Source: Bacteroidales bacterium
GTDB lineage: Bacteria; Bacteroidota; Bacteroidia; Bacteroidales; UBA932
Direction of reading: 5' to 3'
DNA length: 36,691 nucleotides
NCBI GenBank assembly: GCA_017615615.1
Contig: JAFZZW010000050.1
Coordinates: 1 to 36,691, forward strand
Shown here: positions 8,744-15,600 of the stretch, in pieces
Layout: every line of letters starts with the position of its first letter
Numbering within the stretch: the stretch's first letter is position 1
The notes under the pieces: generated by a model
The model's database searches: none
The model's input: the letters and a program-made list of their open reading frames with translations, nothing else
Told to the model about the DNA's origin: nothing
Position numbers and translations under genes: made by a program

Positions 8744-8772
8744 CAAATATAACAAATTTCGCGGAGTTTCAA
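8744..8772 (-). promoter_or_regulatory. promoter of ileS operon
   Basis: On the minus strand TTG (8772-8770), an 18-base spacer and TATATTTG (8751-8744) match the Bacteroidota consensus. It lies between the two divergent start codons, so this promoter and the cvpA promoter partly face each other. Confidence 0.7.
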
Positions 8773-8774
8773 GT

Positions 8775-9278
8775 ATGGAAGTTTTGGATATCGTCCTGCT
8801 CGCGCTTTTCATTCCGGGCATAATCATGGGACTTGTGAAAGGACTTATCGTTCAAGTCGTATCGCTGCTGTCCGTCGTGGTGGGCGCCATAGTGGCCGGC
8901 CGGTTCGCCCCGGACCTTACCCAGATAGCCATGATGCAGCTCGGGAGCGGAGAAAGGGCCACATACGTCATCTGCTTCATACTCATTTTCCTTGCTGTCG
9001 CCCTGGTAATGGCCCTGGTGGGAAAGCTCATCACCAAGCTCTTCAAGATTGCGACCCTGGGCTGGTTCATCCGCCTGCTGGGGGCGCTGTTTTCGGTATT
9101 CACCACGGCGCTTCTGCTTGGTCTGCTCATCTGCGCCTTCGAGGGGCTCAACGCCAGCTGGGAGATAGTCGATCCCGCCAGATTCGAGAACTGCAAGGTC
9201 TATCCTGCGCTGAGGGACTTCGCCTCGGCCATACTCCCACAGGCCAGAATTTTCTTCGAGCAATGGATTGCCGTATAA
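8775..9278 (+). CDS. CvpA-family membrane protein
   Basis: 167 residues with four hydrophobic membrane segments and the family start MEVLDIVLLALFIPGIIMGLVKGLI. CvpA proteins are integral inner-membrane proteins first linked to colicin V production; their core function is still unclear. The gene overlaps the start of tsaB by 16 nt, so the two are co-transcribed and probably translationally coupled. A consensus promoter lies upstream. Confidence 0.85.
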   Translation: MEVLDIVLLALFIPGIIMGLVKGLIVQVVSLLSVVVGAIVAGRFAPDLTQIAMMQLGSGERATYVICFILIFLAVALVMALVGKLITKLFKIATLGWFIRLLGALFSVFTTALLLGLLICAFEGLNASWEIVDPARFENCKVYPALRDFASAILPQARIFFEQWIAV

Positions 9279-10180
9279 TCCTTCTGGAAACATCCACTTC
9301 CCTTTGCTCCGTCGCCTTGCTCGAGGGAGACAGGATTACCGCCTGCCGCATGAGCGACAGCCCGCGGGCGCATGCCTCCCAGACGGCGCCTTTCGTACAG
9401 GAAGTACTGGAAGAGCGCGGGCTCAGGGTCTCCGACTGCGACGCCGTGTGCCTCAGCATGGGGCCGGGCTCCTACACAGGTCTGCGGGTGGGATCTTCCA
9501 CCGCCAAGGGACTGTGCTTCGGGGGCGGCATTCCCCTGCTCGCCGTAAGCACCCTGGACGTGCTGGTCGCCCAGGCCCTCCAGGAGGGGCTACCGAAAGG
9601 CTACGAGTTCATCGTCCCCATGATAGACGCCCGGCGCATGGAAGTCTATACTGCCATTTATTCCGCTGACGGCCAGAGGCTTACGGAGATTGAGCCGATA
9701 GTGGTCGAGGGGTGGGGATCTCTCCGCTCGCTCCGCTCGGTCGAGATGACAGGGATGGGCAGTGGCTCGGTCGGGATGACAGAAGGAAGCATTCCGGGTG
9801 TGGAGCCTGCCGCCTCAGCTGTCATTTCGAGCGGAGGCCGGGAGGAGTTTTCTCCTGTCATTTCGAGCGGAGGCCGGGAGGTGTTTTCTCCTGTCATTTC
9901 GAGCGGAGGCCGGGAGGAGTCTTCTCCTGTCATTTCGAGCGGAGGCGTAGCCGGAGTCGAGAAATCCCCCGGAGTTCTGTTTATCGGGGACGGCGTGGCC
10001 AAGTGCGAAGCCGTACTCGCGCGCCCCGGAGCCACCTTCCTCCAGGAATACCCCCGGGCGGACGCAATGAAGGCCCCGGCGCTGCGTGAATTCGCAGCCG
10101 GAGCCTTCCGCGATATCGCCTACTTCGAGCCTTTCTACCTTAAGGATTTCGTCGCCACCGTCGGCAAAAAGCTATTCTGA
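9263..10180 (+). CDS. tsaB: tRNA t6A modification protein TsaB with an in-frame repeat insert
   Basis: 305 residues. TsaB pairs with TsaD and TsaE to make N6-threonylcarbamoyladenosine at position 37 of ANN-decoding tRNAs. The N-terminal ASKHA fold is clear: ILLETSTSLCSVALLEGD, HASQTAPFV and the motif MGPGSYTGLRVG (residues about 71-82). The C-terminus (PFYLKDFVATVGKKLF) is also typical. Residues about 150-237 are foreign to the family. They contain four 12-residue-type units beginning VISSGGRE or VISSGG, encoded by 36-bp direct repeats, preceded by inverted copies. Without this insert the protein is about 217 residues, close to the usual TsaB length. The frame stays open, so the gene is probably functional. 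Confidence 0.92.
   Translation: MDCRIILLETSTSLCSVALLEGDRITACRMSDSPRAHASQTAPFVQEVLEERGLRVSDCDAVCLSMGPGSYTGLRVGSSTAKGLCFGGGIPLLAVSTLDVLVAQALQEGLPKGYEFIVPMIDARRMEVYTAIYSADGQRLTEIEPIVVEGWGSLRSLRSVEMTGMGSGSVGMTEGSIPGVEPAASAVISSGGREEFSPVISSGGREVFSPVISSGGREESSPVISSGGVAGVEKSPGVLFIGDGVAKCEAVLARPGATFLQEYPRADAMKAPALREFAAGAFRDIAYFEPFYLKDFVATVGKKLF
9709..9975 (+). repeat. palindromic repeat insert inside tsaB with tandem 36-bp units
   Basis: The left end (9715-9750) is an approximate reverse complement of the right end (9929-9970), giving a palindromic element. Inside, the unit beginning gtcatttcgagcggaggc is repeated at 9821, 9857, 9893 and 9929 with a 36-bp period; the first three copies are nearly identical. 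The same end sequences occur in atpB, in dnaX at the window edge and, as a half element, in atpG. The insert keeps the reading frame. Boundaries are approximate. Confidence 0.8.
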
Positions 10181-10189
10181 CCAAGCTTT

Positions 10190-10483
10190 TGGAACAAAAC
10201 CACCCATTCTTGTTCCAAAATGCCGCTTTTCATGGCCGATTGGAACAAAACCACCAATTCTTGTTCCAAAACGCTGCTTTTCATGGCCGATTGGAACAAA
10301 ATCACACATTCTTGTTCCAAAATACCGCTTTTCATGGCCGATTGGAACAAAACCACCCATTCTTGTTCCAAAACGCTGCTTTTCATGGCCGATTGGAACA
10401 GAATCACACATTCTTGTTCCAAAACGCTGCTTTTCACGGCCGATTGGAACAAAATCACCCATTCTTGTTCCAAAATACCGCAA
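10190..10483. repeat. array of six 51-bp hairpin repeats
   Basis: Units start at 10190, 10241, 10292, 10343, 10394 and 10445; the last is cut short after about 38 bases. Each unit has an inverted repeat TTGGAACAA / TTGTTCCAA around a 12-nt loop, then a spacer ending in catggccgat. The stem bases are constant except for one change in unit 5. Most differences between units lie in the loop and at three spacer bases. The array fills the space between convergent tsaB and the thioredoxin-fold gene. Because 51 is a multiple of 3 and the unit has no stop codon, several frames stay open, but no start context or known domain supports a protein. The function is unknown. Confidence 0.85.
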
Positions 10484-10489
10484 ATAATG

Positions 10490-10529
10490 GCAAACGGGAA
10501 CAAAACGCTGAGCTTTTGTTCCCGTTTGC
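10490..10529. terminator. bidirectional terminator closing the hairpin array
   Basis: A perfect 16-bp stem (10490-10505 with 10514-10529) has an 8-nt loop. The arms contain GGGAACAAAA and TTTTGTTCCC, so the hairpin looks like a longer, diverged form of the array unit. Its position between two convergent genes suggests it ends transcription from both sides. Confidence 0.55.
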
Positions 10530-10552
10530 AGATAAACAAGCGTCGGTGACTG

Positions 10553-11641
10553 TCAGAGAATCCGGGCCAGTTCCTTCGAGAGAGCGGCGGAGCCGTCAAG
10601 CTGTGCGGTACTGAGCGCACCGTCGACGATAAGGAAAGACGAGGGGACCTCCGATACGTTATACAGGCTGATGGCCTGGGCCGTGGCGCGGGCGCCGTTG
10701 ACGTTCACCCATGGGAGATTCTGCGCCTTAACGACGGAGCCCCAGGTGCCTTTGTCCGGATTGATGTCCACTGCGTAGATCTGCAGGCCGCGGGCGTGCC
10801 ATTTGTCCCAAAGGGGCATCAGGACGTCCAGGTTGAACATCTTCTGTGAGGCGTCGGACGAGTCCCAGAAATGCAGCAGGACGGCCTTGGATCCTATGCT
10901 TGAAAGGCTGACTCTCTCTCCGTTGACATCCGGCAGTTCGATATCGGGAAAACCGAGCTGCGGCGCACTCTGGACAAGGTTGTGGACCTTGAGGGCGTTC
11001 TCCCGGCGGGTGGCTTCCCTGGCGATGGCCTTGACGTAGCGGGACTCCGGATAGACTGTGGCAAGGGTGTCTGCGGTCTGACGGAAAAGGATGGCGTCCG
11101 TATGCTGGCTGAATACCGGGGTAAGCTCGTCCAGCTGCTCAAAAAGCACAGGAACGACGGTGAGCGAACGCTGATGGGTGATGACGTAACGCACGCTCTC
11201 GCGGTAATGCTCAACGTACAGGCGCGCCATCTCCGACGGCACGGTGGCGGCATTGATTGCCGATGCGAAACGGCCGATGGACGACTCCACCTCCGCAAGC
11301 GCCTCCGATTCCGGGGAACCGGAGACCTCGTAATGGCCCAATGTGTCCGCAAGGACGCTCACGCGGTCTCCCGCCATGAGCAGGAGCGAAGCGAGTTTGG
11401 TATCCTTGTAGAATATGTACACGAACTCAGGCTCGCCCTTCCTGACCGCAACGCGGTACGACGCTTTGCCGTCCGCACCGAGACGGAGGGTGTCGAGAAT
11501 CCTGTACGAATTGACGTCCAGCAGACGGACCGCTACCGATGAGTCATGCGCCTGGGGGATGCGGATGTCGATACGGGCGCCCTGGGTACAGGAGGCAAGC
11601 AGCAGCGCTGCAATGATGCCGGCGAGTCTAAAGCTTCTCAT
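10553..11641 (-). CDS. thioredoxin-fold (TlpA-like) lipoprotein without CxxC
   Basis: 362 residues from the ATG at 11641, which opens a lipoprotein signal (MRSFRLAGIIAALLLASC). A TTG three codons upstream is less likely. The N-terminal part (about 20-120) looks like the DUF4369-type beta domain common in Bacteroidota thiol-disulfide oxidoreductases. A helical linker follows, then a thioredoxin/AhpC-like domain from about residue 225 (FPDIELPDVNGERVSLSSIG). The active-site strand reads LLHFWDSSDASQKMF where the family has FWASWCGPC, so both redox cysteines are absent. A cis-proline region (VPSSFLIVDG) is kept. It may be a structural or binding protein rather than a reductase. It overlaps the HIT gene by 14 nt. 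Confidence 0.82.
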   Translation of the reverse strand: MRSFRLAGIIAALLLASCTQGARIDIRIPQAHDSSVAVRLLDVNSYRILDTLRLGADGKASYRVAVRKGEPEFVYIFYKDTKLASLLLMAGDRVSVLADTLGHYEVSGSPESEALAEVESSIGRFASAINAATVPSEMARLYVEHYRESVRYVITHQRSLTVVPVLFEQLDELTPVFSQHTDAILFRQTADTLATVYPESRYVKAIAREATRRENALKVHNLVQSAPQLGFPDIELPDVNGERVSLSSIGSKAVLLHFWDSSDASQKMFNLDVLMPLWDKWHARGLQIYAVDINPDKGTWGSVVKAQNLPWVNVNGARATAQAISLYNVSEVPSSFLIVDGALSTAQLDGSAALSKELARIL

Positions 11642-12029
11642 ATTCGGCAAGAATTGCTGCGGCTATGGCTGCCTGGCGCTCGGGGGCGATTACGGGATGT
11701 TCCTTGCGGAAATCGAGGTCGCCCTCTGTCTGGAGGGGCACCAGATGGATGTGGGTATGGGGGACTTCCATTCCGAGGACGGCGACTCCTACCCTCTTGC
11801 AGGGAACGGCGGCCTTGATGGCGAGAGCCACCTTGCGGGCGAACGCCCAGAGGCCTGCGTAGGTCTCTTCGTCCAGATGGAAGATGTAGTCGTCTTCCAC
11901 GTTCTTGGGAATGACCAGGGTATGGCCGGGAGCGAGGGGGTTAATGTCAAGGAAGGCGTAGAACGAGTCGTTCTCCGCCACTTTCCATGAGGGAATCTCT
12001 CCCTTTGCTATCTTGGTGAATATAGTCAT
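11628..12029 (-). CDS. HIT-family (histidine triad) nucleotide-binding protein
   Basis: A 133-residue cytoplasmic protein. It opens with TIFTKIAKGEIPSWKVAEND, typical of Hint-type proteins, contains LAPGHTLVIPK, and carries the triad VPHTHIHLVPL, where the histidines form the nucleotide phosphoramidase/hydrolase site. The substrate is some purine nucleoside phosphoramidate or dinucleotide; which one cannot be told. Its start overlaps the greA stop codon as ATGA (12026-12029), and its end overlaps the downstream lipoprotein gene. Confidence 0.93.
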   Translation of the reverse strand: MTIFTKIAKGEIPSWKVAENDSFYAFLDINPLAPGHTLVIPKNVEDDYIFHLDEETYAGLWAFARKVALAIKAAVPCKRVGVAVLGMEVPHTHIHLVPLQTEGDLDFRKEHPVIAPERQAAIAAAILAEYEKL

Positions 12030-12496
12030 AGACTTATGTCGAGAATCTTGAATTTCATGACTCCGGAAGGCACGTGGGCCTCTACGGTCTCGCCTTTGCC
12101 GTGACCGATGAGGGCCTTGGCGATGGGGGTGGTGGCGGCAAGCTTGCCCTTGGAGAAATCGGCCTCGTTCTGGCCTACTATGGTGAAGGTCATGTCCGTG
12201 CCGGTGCCGAGATTCTTCACCTTTACGGTCGTGAGCATCTGGACAGTGTCCGCATTGAGCATGGAAGAATCTATGACCTTTGCGTTGGCAATGGTATTCT
12301 GGAGGTTGGCGATCTTGAGCTCCAGCAGGCCCTGCGCCTCGCGGGCCGATTCGTATTCTGCGTTTTCCGACAGGTCGCCCTTTTCACGGGCCTCGGCGAT
12401 CGCGGCCGAGATGACAGGGCGCTGGGCAAGCGCCTCTGCGAGGTCTTTCTTGAGTTTTTCGAGCCCTTCCTGGCTCAGATAGTGTACATCTGCCAT
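12026..12496 (-). CDS. greA: transcription elongation factor GreA
   Basis: 156 residues. GreA enters the RNA polymerase secondary channel and stimulates cleavage of backtracked RNA. The N-terminal coiled coil carries the acidic tip motif GDLSENAEYESAREAQ (from about residue 40), and the C-terminal FKBP-like domain ends VPSGVMKFKILDISL. First gene of a three-gene minus-strand operon (greA, HIT, thioredoxin-fold lipoprotein). A consensus promoter and a small leader hairpin are visible upstream. Confidence 0.96.
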   Translation of the reverse strand: MADVHYLSQEGLEKLKKDLAEALAQRPVISAAIAEAREKGDLSENAEYESAREAQGLLELKIANLQNTIANAKVIDSSMLNADTVQMLTTVKVKNLGTGTDMTFTIVGQNEADFSKGKLAATTPIAKALIGHGKGETVEAHVPSGVMKFKILDISL

Positions 12497-12511
12497 ATTT
12501 AGTCAATAAAA

Positions 12512-12536
12512 GAAGTCCTGCCTTTGCGGCAGAACT
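12512..12536 (-). other. leader hairpin upstream of greA
   Basis: In the greA leader an 8-bp stem including one G-T pair (12515-12522 with 12528-12535) closes a 5-nt loop. It lies between the predicted transcription start (about 12541) and the start codon at 12496. A role in mRNA stability or early termination is possible, but nothing more can be seen. Confidence 0.4.
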
Positions 12537-12547
12537 CTAACCGTTTG

Positions 12548-12579
12548 CAAAGATAGCCAACACTTCTGAATTTTCCAAA
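12548..12579 (-). promoter_or_regulatory. promoter of greA operon
   Basis: On the minus strand TTTG (12579-12576), a 20-base spacer and TATCTTTG (12555-12548) match the Bacteroidota consensus. The predicted leader is about 45 nt. Confidence 0.7.
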
Positions 12580-12582
12580 CCA

Positions 12583-12611
12583 TTGCCTTTTCATTTTTTT
12601 TGCATAACTTG
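12583..12611 (+). promoter_or_regulatory. possible promoter of the iron-sulfur protein gene
   Basis: TTG (12583-12585), a 19-base spacer and TAACTTG (12605-12611) partly match the consensus. The start codon is at 12620, so the transcript would be nearly leaderless. This is a weak call. Confidence 0.35.
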
Positions 12612-12619
12612 CAATACTT

Positions 12620-14251
12620 ATGTTACGACGAATCAGAATTGTTCTTGCGGCGCTGAGTTTCATCGGGTTAACCCTCCTGTTCCTGGGTATCGGCCGGGGC
12701 TGGTGGGGTTTCCTGCCCAAGCTTCAGCTGCTGCCCGCCACCCTGAGGCTGATAGGTGGCGCCACGCTCGGAAACGCAGCCGTCGTGCTCGGAATCATCC
12801 TTCTCACGCTTCTGGCAGGCCGCATCTATTGCTCCGTCCTCTGTCCCCTGGGCGTTTTCCAGGACATAATAATCTGGCTTCGTCGCACTCTGGGGCGCAT
12901 ATTTCCGGGGTGGAAAGCCGTCCGCAAGCGTTTCAGCTACAATAAGGAGCGCCGGTGGGTACGCTATCCCGTCGCGGCGCTGATGATAGCAAGCGTTATC
13001 GTCGACCTTCAGCTGGTCGTGTCGCTCCTGGGGCCGTACAGCGCCTACGGACGCATGGTGAGGAGCGTCTCCGGAGGTGGCCCGGCGCCGCTGCTTGTCG
13101 CTGCCGGCGTCACATTCGTCGCCATTGTGCTCTGCGCCTGGTGCTGGGGACGCGCATATTGCAACACCGTCTGCCCCGTGGGCACCGTGCTGGGCTGTGT
13201 GAGCAAGTTCCAGCTGTTCGGCGTACGGGTCGACAAGAGCAAGTGCGTCAATTGCGGCGCCTGCTCCAGGGCCTGCAAGGCTTCCTGCATCGAGGAAGGT
13301 TCGCTCAAGATCGATTACTCACGCTGCGTCGATTGCTTCGACTGCATCCGATCCTGCAAGCAAGGGGCGATAAGCTTCGGTTTCTCCCGCTCCGCTGCGC
13401 AGGAGGTGTCTCCGGAAACTTTCGCTTCGCTACATCCCTCCCACTGTCCCTCCGGGCCAGCGGGCCCCTCCCGTTCACATGGCCACGGGCGGCCATGGTT
13501 TCCGGAGACACCTCCTGCATCCGCTCCGCGAGAGAAACCGGATGCCTCCCGCAGGCAATTCATCGCAACTGCGGCGCTGCTCCTGGGGACCGGCATCGCG
13601 GCAGGCGCGCAGGAGATGAAGGTTGATGGCGGACTGGCCCGTCTGGAGGCCAAGAAGGCGCTTGAGCGCGAGCCCAGGCTGGTGCCTCCGGGTGCACAGA
13701 GCGTGAAGAACTTCTATGACAAGTGCACCGCCTGCCAGCTCTGCATTGCCCATTGTCCGAATGGCGTGCTGCGGGCGTCGACCGATCTGGAGCACCTGCT
13801 GCAGCCGCAGATGGGCTACGAGAATGGCTACTGCCGTCCCGAGTGCACGGCGTGCTCCGAGGTTTGCCCCTCAGGAGCAATACTCCCGGTCAAGCGCGAC
13901 GCAAAGACGCTCATACACATAGGTACCGCCGTAGTCAACCCCGATCTCTGTCTCGCCGCCAAAGGCGAAGCCCGTTGCGGCAAATGTGCCGGCGGCTGCC
14001 CCACCGGTGCCATCATTATGGTAGACTGTACCGTCGATGACCCGGGTAACGAGGCAGGGGGTGTCGGGGGGAACGCCCCCCGTCCCCTGGGGGTGCAGGG
14101 GGATAGTAAGCATTCTTCTGCGAAAACTGGCCGAAGGCCAATTGTCGCGGAAGAAGAATGCATAGGATGCGGCAAGTGCGAATACCTCTGCCCCGCCAGG
14201 CCGGTAAGTGCAGTCACGGTAAAAGGAATGGAAACCCACAGAAACGGATGA
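12620..14251 (+). CDS. membrane and periplasmic 4Fe-4S electron-transfer protein (NapH-NapG-like fusion)
   Basis: 543 residues. The first ~220 have membrane segments and the NapH/YccM-type motifs CSVLCPLGVFQD and CNTVCPVG, then two 4Fe-4S motifs (CVNCGACSRACKASC and CVDCFDCIRSCKQ). A twin-arginine signal-like stretch (SRRQFIATAALLLGTGIAAGAQ) starts near residue 310. After it comes a second ferredoxin part with four cysteine clusters (CTACQLCIAHCP, CRPECTACSEVCP, CGKCAGGCP, CIGCGKCEYLCP), as in NapG-like proteins. It probably moves electrons from the quinone pool to a periplasmic acceptor. The linkers at residues about 254-307 and 477-514 are palindromic inserts. The next gene, a Tat-type aldo/keto reductase with ferredoxin clusters, overlaps its stop codon and is a likely partner. 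Confidence 0.85.
   Translation: MLRRIRIVLAALSFIGLTLLFLGIGRGWWGFLPKLQLLPATLRLIGGATLGNAAVVLGIILLTLLAGRIYCSVLCPLGVFQDIIIWLRRTLGRIFPGWKAVRKRFSYNKERRWVRYPVAALMIASVIVDLQLVVSLLGPYSAYGRMVRSVSGGGPAPLLVAAGVTFVAIVLCAWCWGRAYCNTVCPVGTVLGCVSKFQLFGVRVDKSKCVNCGACSRACKASCIEEGSLKIDYSRCVDCFDCIRSCKQGAISFGFSRSAAQEVSPETFASLHPSHCPSGPAGPSRSHGHGRPWFPETPPASAPREKPDASRRQFIATAALLLGTGIAAGAQEMKVDGGLARLEAKKALEREPRLVPPGAQSVKNFYDKCTACQLCIAHCPNGVLRASTDLEHLLQPQMGYENGYCRPECTACSEVCPSGAILPVKRDAKTLIHIGTAVVNPDLCLAAKGEARCGKCAGGCPTGAIIMVDCTVDDPGNEAGGVGGNAPRPLGVQGDSKHSSAKTGRRPIVAEEECIGCGKCEYLCPARPVSAVTVKGMETHRNG
13379..13539 (+). repeat. palindromic insert 1 in the iron-sulfur protein gene
   Basis: The left arm (13379-13419) and right arm (13498-13539) are near-perfect reverse complements. 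A 21-bp core is identical (13399-13419 against 13498-13518). A further inverted repeat sits in the centre (gggcc...gggcccc). It lies between the second NapH-type cluster and the internal Tat-like signal and reads through in frame. It is a different sequence family from the tsaB/atpB repeat. Confidence 0.75.
14048..14161 (+). repeat. palindromic insert 2 in the iron-sulfur protein gene
   Basis: Two parts are visible. First, a G/C-rich hairpin around ggggggaacgcccccc (14066-14081). Second, a long inverted repeat 14110-14161 whose 10-base ends are perfect (gcattcttct / agaagaatgc), with a nested actggccgaaggccaatt. It encodes a Gly/Pro/Ser-rich linker just before the last cluster CIGCGKC. The right arm overlaps the codons leading into that cluster, so the exact boundary is uncertain. 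Confidence 0.65.
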
Positions 14252-15600
14252 TTATGGACAGAAGAGACTTTTTGAAGAAATCCGCAGTTGCTACCGCCGC
14301 TACCGGCCTTGCCGCTTGCGATCTGATGCCCGGCCCCGTCAAGGTCAAAGGCGAGGCCCCGTCCCAGGAGAAATCCAGGGAAATCACCGGAACCGTCCCC
14401 CGGCACTATCCCGGAGTGGGTTTGCTTGGCTACGGCTGCATGCGCTGGCCCATGGTCAAAGATTCCGAAGGCAAGGAAGTGATAGACCAACAGGCCGTAA
14501 ACGCCCTGGTCGACGAGGCCCTCAGCCACGGAGTCAATTACTTCGACACCTCCCCGGTATACCTGCAGGGCAAGTCGGAGGAAGCCACCGCCATTGCGCT
14601 CAACCGCCATCCGCGCGAGGAATGGCTCCTGGCCACCAAGCTCTCCAACTTCACCAACCCCACCTACAACAATTCCGTGAAGATGTACCGCCGTTCGCTG
14701 GAGATCTTCGGCACGGACCACATCGACTATTATCTCCTGCATGCCGTCGGCAGCGCCACGGATTTCAAGCTGCGATTCGGCAACACCGGCATCATGGACT
14801 TCCTGCTTAAGGAAAGGGAGGCCGGGCGCATACGCAACCTCGGCTTCTCCATCCACAGCCACAAGGAAGGCTTCGACAGCATGATGGAGCTGCACGGACA
14901 GTATCACTGGGACTTCGTGCAGATTCAGATGAACTATCTGGACTGGACGCACGCCGGAGGCCGCAACACCAACGCGGAGTACCTCTATTCGGAGCTGGAG
15001 AAACGCGACATCCCGGTGGTAATCATGGAGCCCCTTCGCGGCGGCAGCCTGGCGACTCTCACCAAAGGGCAGACGGCCCAGCTGAAGGCGCTCGAGCCCG
15101 ACCGCAGCATAGCCTCATGGGCTTTCCGCTTCTGCGGCAGCTTCCCCAAGGTACTCACGGTTCTGAGCGGAATGACATATATGGAACATCTGGAGGACAA
15201 CCTTCAGACCTTCTGCGACTTCAAGCCGCTTACAGAAGAAGAATTCGCCATTCTGGAAGACATCGCCGACGGGCGCGTCCGCTTCCCGCTCGTAGGCTGC
15301 ACCGGCTGCCAGTACTGCATGCCATGCCCGTACGGCATCAACATCCCGGGCATTTTCCGCTTCTACGACAAAAGCATCGTGGAAGACACCTATGTCCGCA
15401 GCAGCGAGCAGAAAGGCTTCGCGAAGGCCCGCAGACGCTATCTTGCCCAATACGACAAGGCGGTGGAGACAATCCGCCAGGCCGACCATTGCATCTCCTG
15501 CGGCAAGTGCGTATCCCACTGCCCGCAACACATCCGCATCCCTCGCGAGCTCGCAAGGATCGACGAATACATTGAGGCCATCAAACAGGGAACCCTTTAG
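14248..15600 (+). CDS. Tat-exported aldo/keto reductase with C-terminal 4Fe-4S domain
   Basis: About 450 residues. The ATG at 14248 overlaps the preceding TGA (ATGA); a second ATG at 14254 is equally possible. The start MDRRDFLKKSAVATAATGLAAC is a twin-arginine signal with a lipobox-like cysteine, so the protein is probably exported folded. The aldo/keto reductase barrel has GYGCMRWPM, the tetrad residues in YFDTSPVY (Asp, Tyr), ATKLSN (Lys) and YLLHAVG (His). The C-terminal part carries CTGCQYCMPCPYGI and CISCGKCVSHCPQHI, two ferredoxin-like clusters. This domain mix is common among Bacteroidota aldo/keto reductases; the substrate is unknown. The 3' end overlaps the convergent PorV/PorQ-like gene by 4 nt. 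Confidence 0.9.
   Translation: MIMDRRDFLKKSAVATAATGLAACDLMPGPVKVKGEAPSQEKSREITGTVPRHYPGVGLLGYGCMRWPMVKDSEGKEVIDQQAVNALVDEALSHGVNYFDTSPVYLQGKSEEATAIALNRHPREEWLLATKLSNFTNPTYNNSVKMYRRSLEIFGTDHIDYYLLHAVGSATDFKLRFGNTGIMDFLLKEREAGRIRNLGFSIHSHKEGFDSMMELHGQYHWDFVQIQMNYLDWTHAGGRNTNAEYLYSELEKRDIPVVIMEPLRGGSLATLTKGQTAQLKALEPDRSIASWAFRFCGSFPKVLTVLSGMTYMEHLEDNLQTFCDFKPLTEEEFAILEDIADGRVRFPLVGCTGCQYCMPCPYGINIPGIFRFYDKSIVEDTYVRSSEQKGFAKARRRYLAQYDKAVETIRQADHCISCGKCVSHCPQHIRIPRELARIDEYIEAIKQGTL

Noticed and set aside
8704..8774. T-box or other riboswitch before ileS
   Set aside because: Only about 71 bp lie between the divergent genes, with promoters on both strands; no room or motif for a T-box.
9709..9975. 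tsaB as a pseudogene or frameshifted gene
   Set aside because: The frame is intact through the repeats and the conserved C-terminus follows in the same frame.
10190..10483. CRISPR array
   Set aside because: The period is constant, but the segments between the repeated parts are nearly identical rather than unique, and there are no cas genes nearby.
10135..10620. Repeat proteins read from the 51-bp array in several frames
   Set aside because: A 51-bp unit without stops leaves several frames open on both strands; the hairpin pattern explains the conservation better, and no start site or known domain supports translation.
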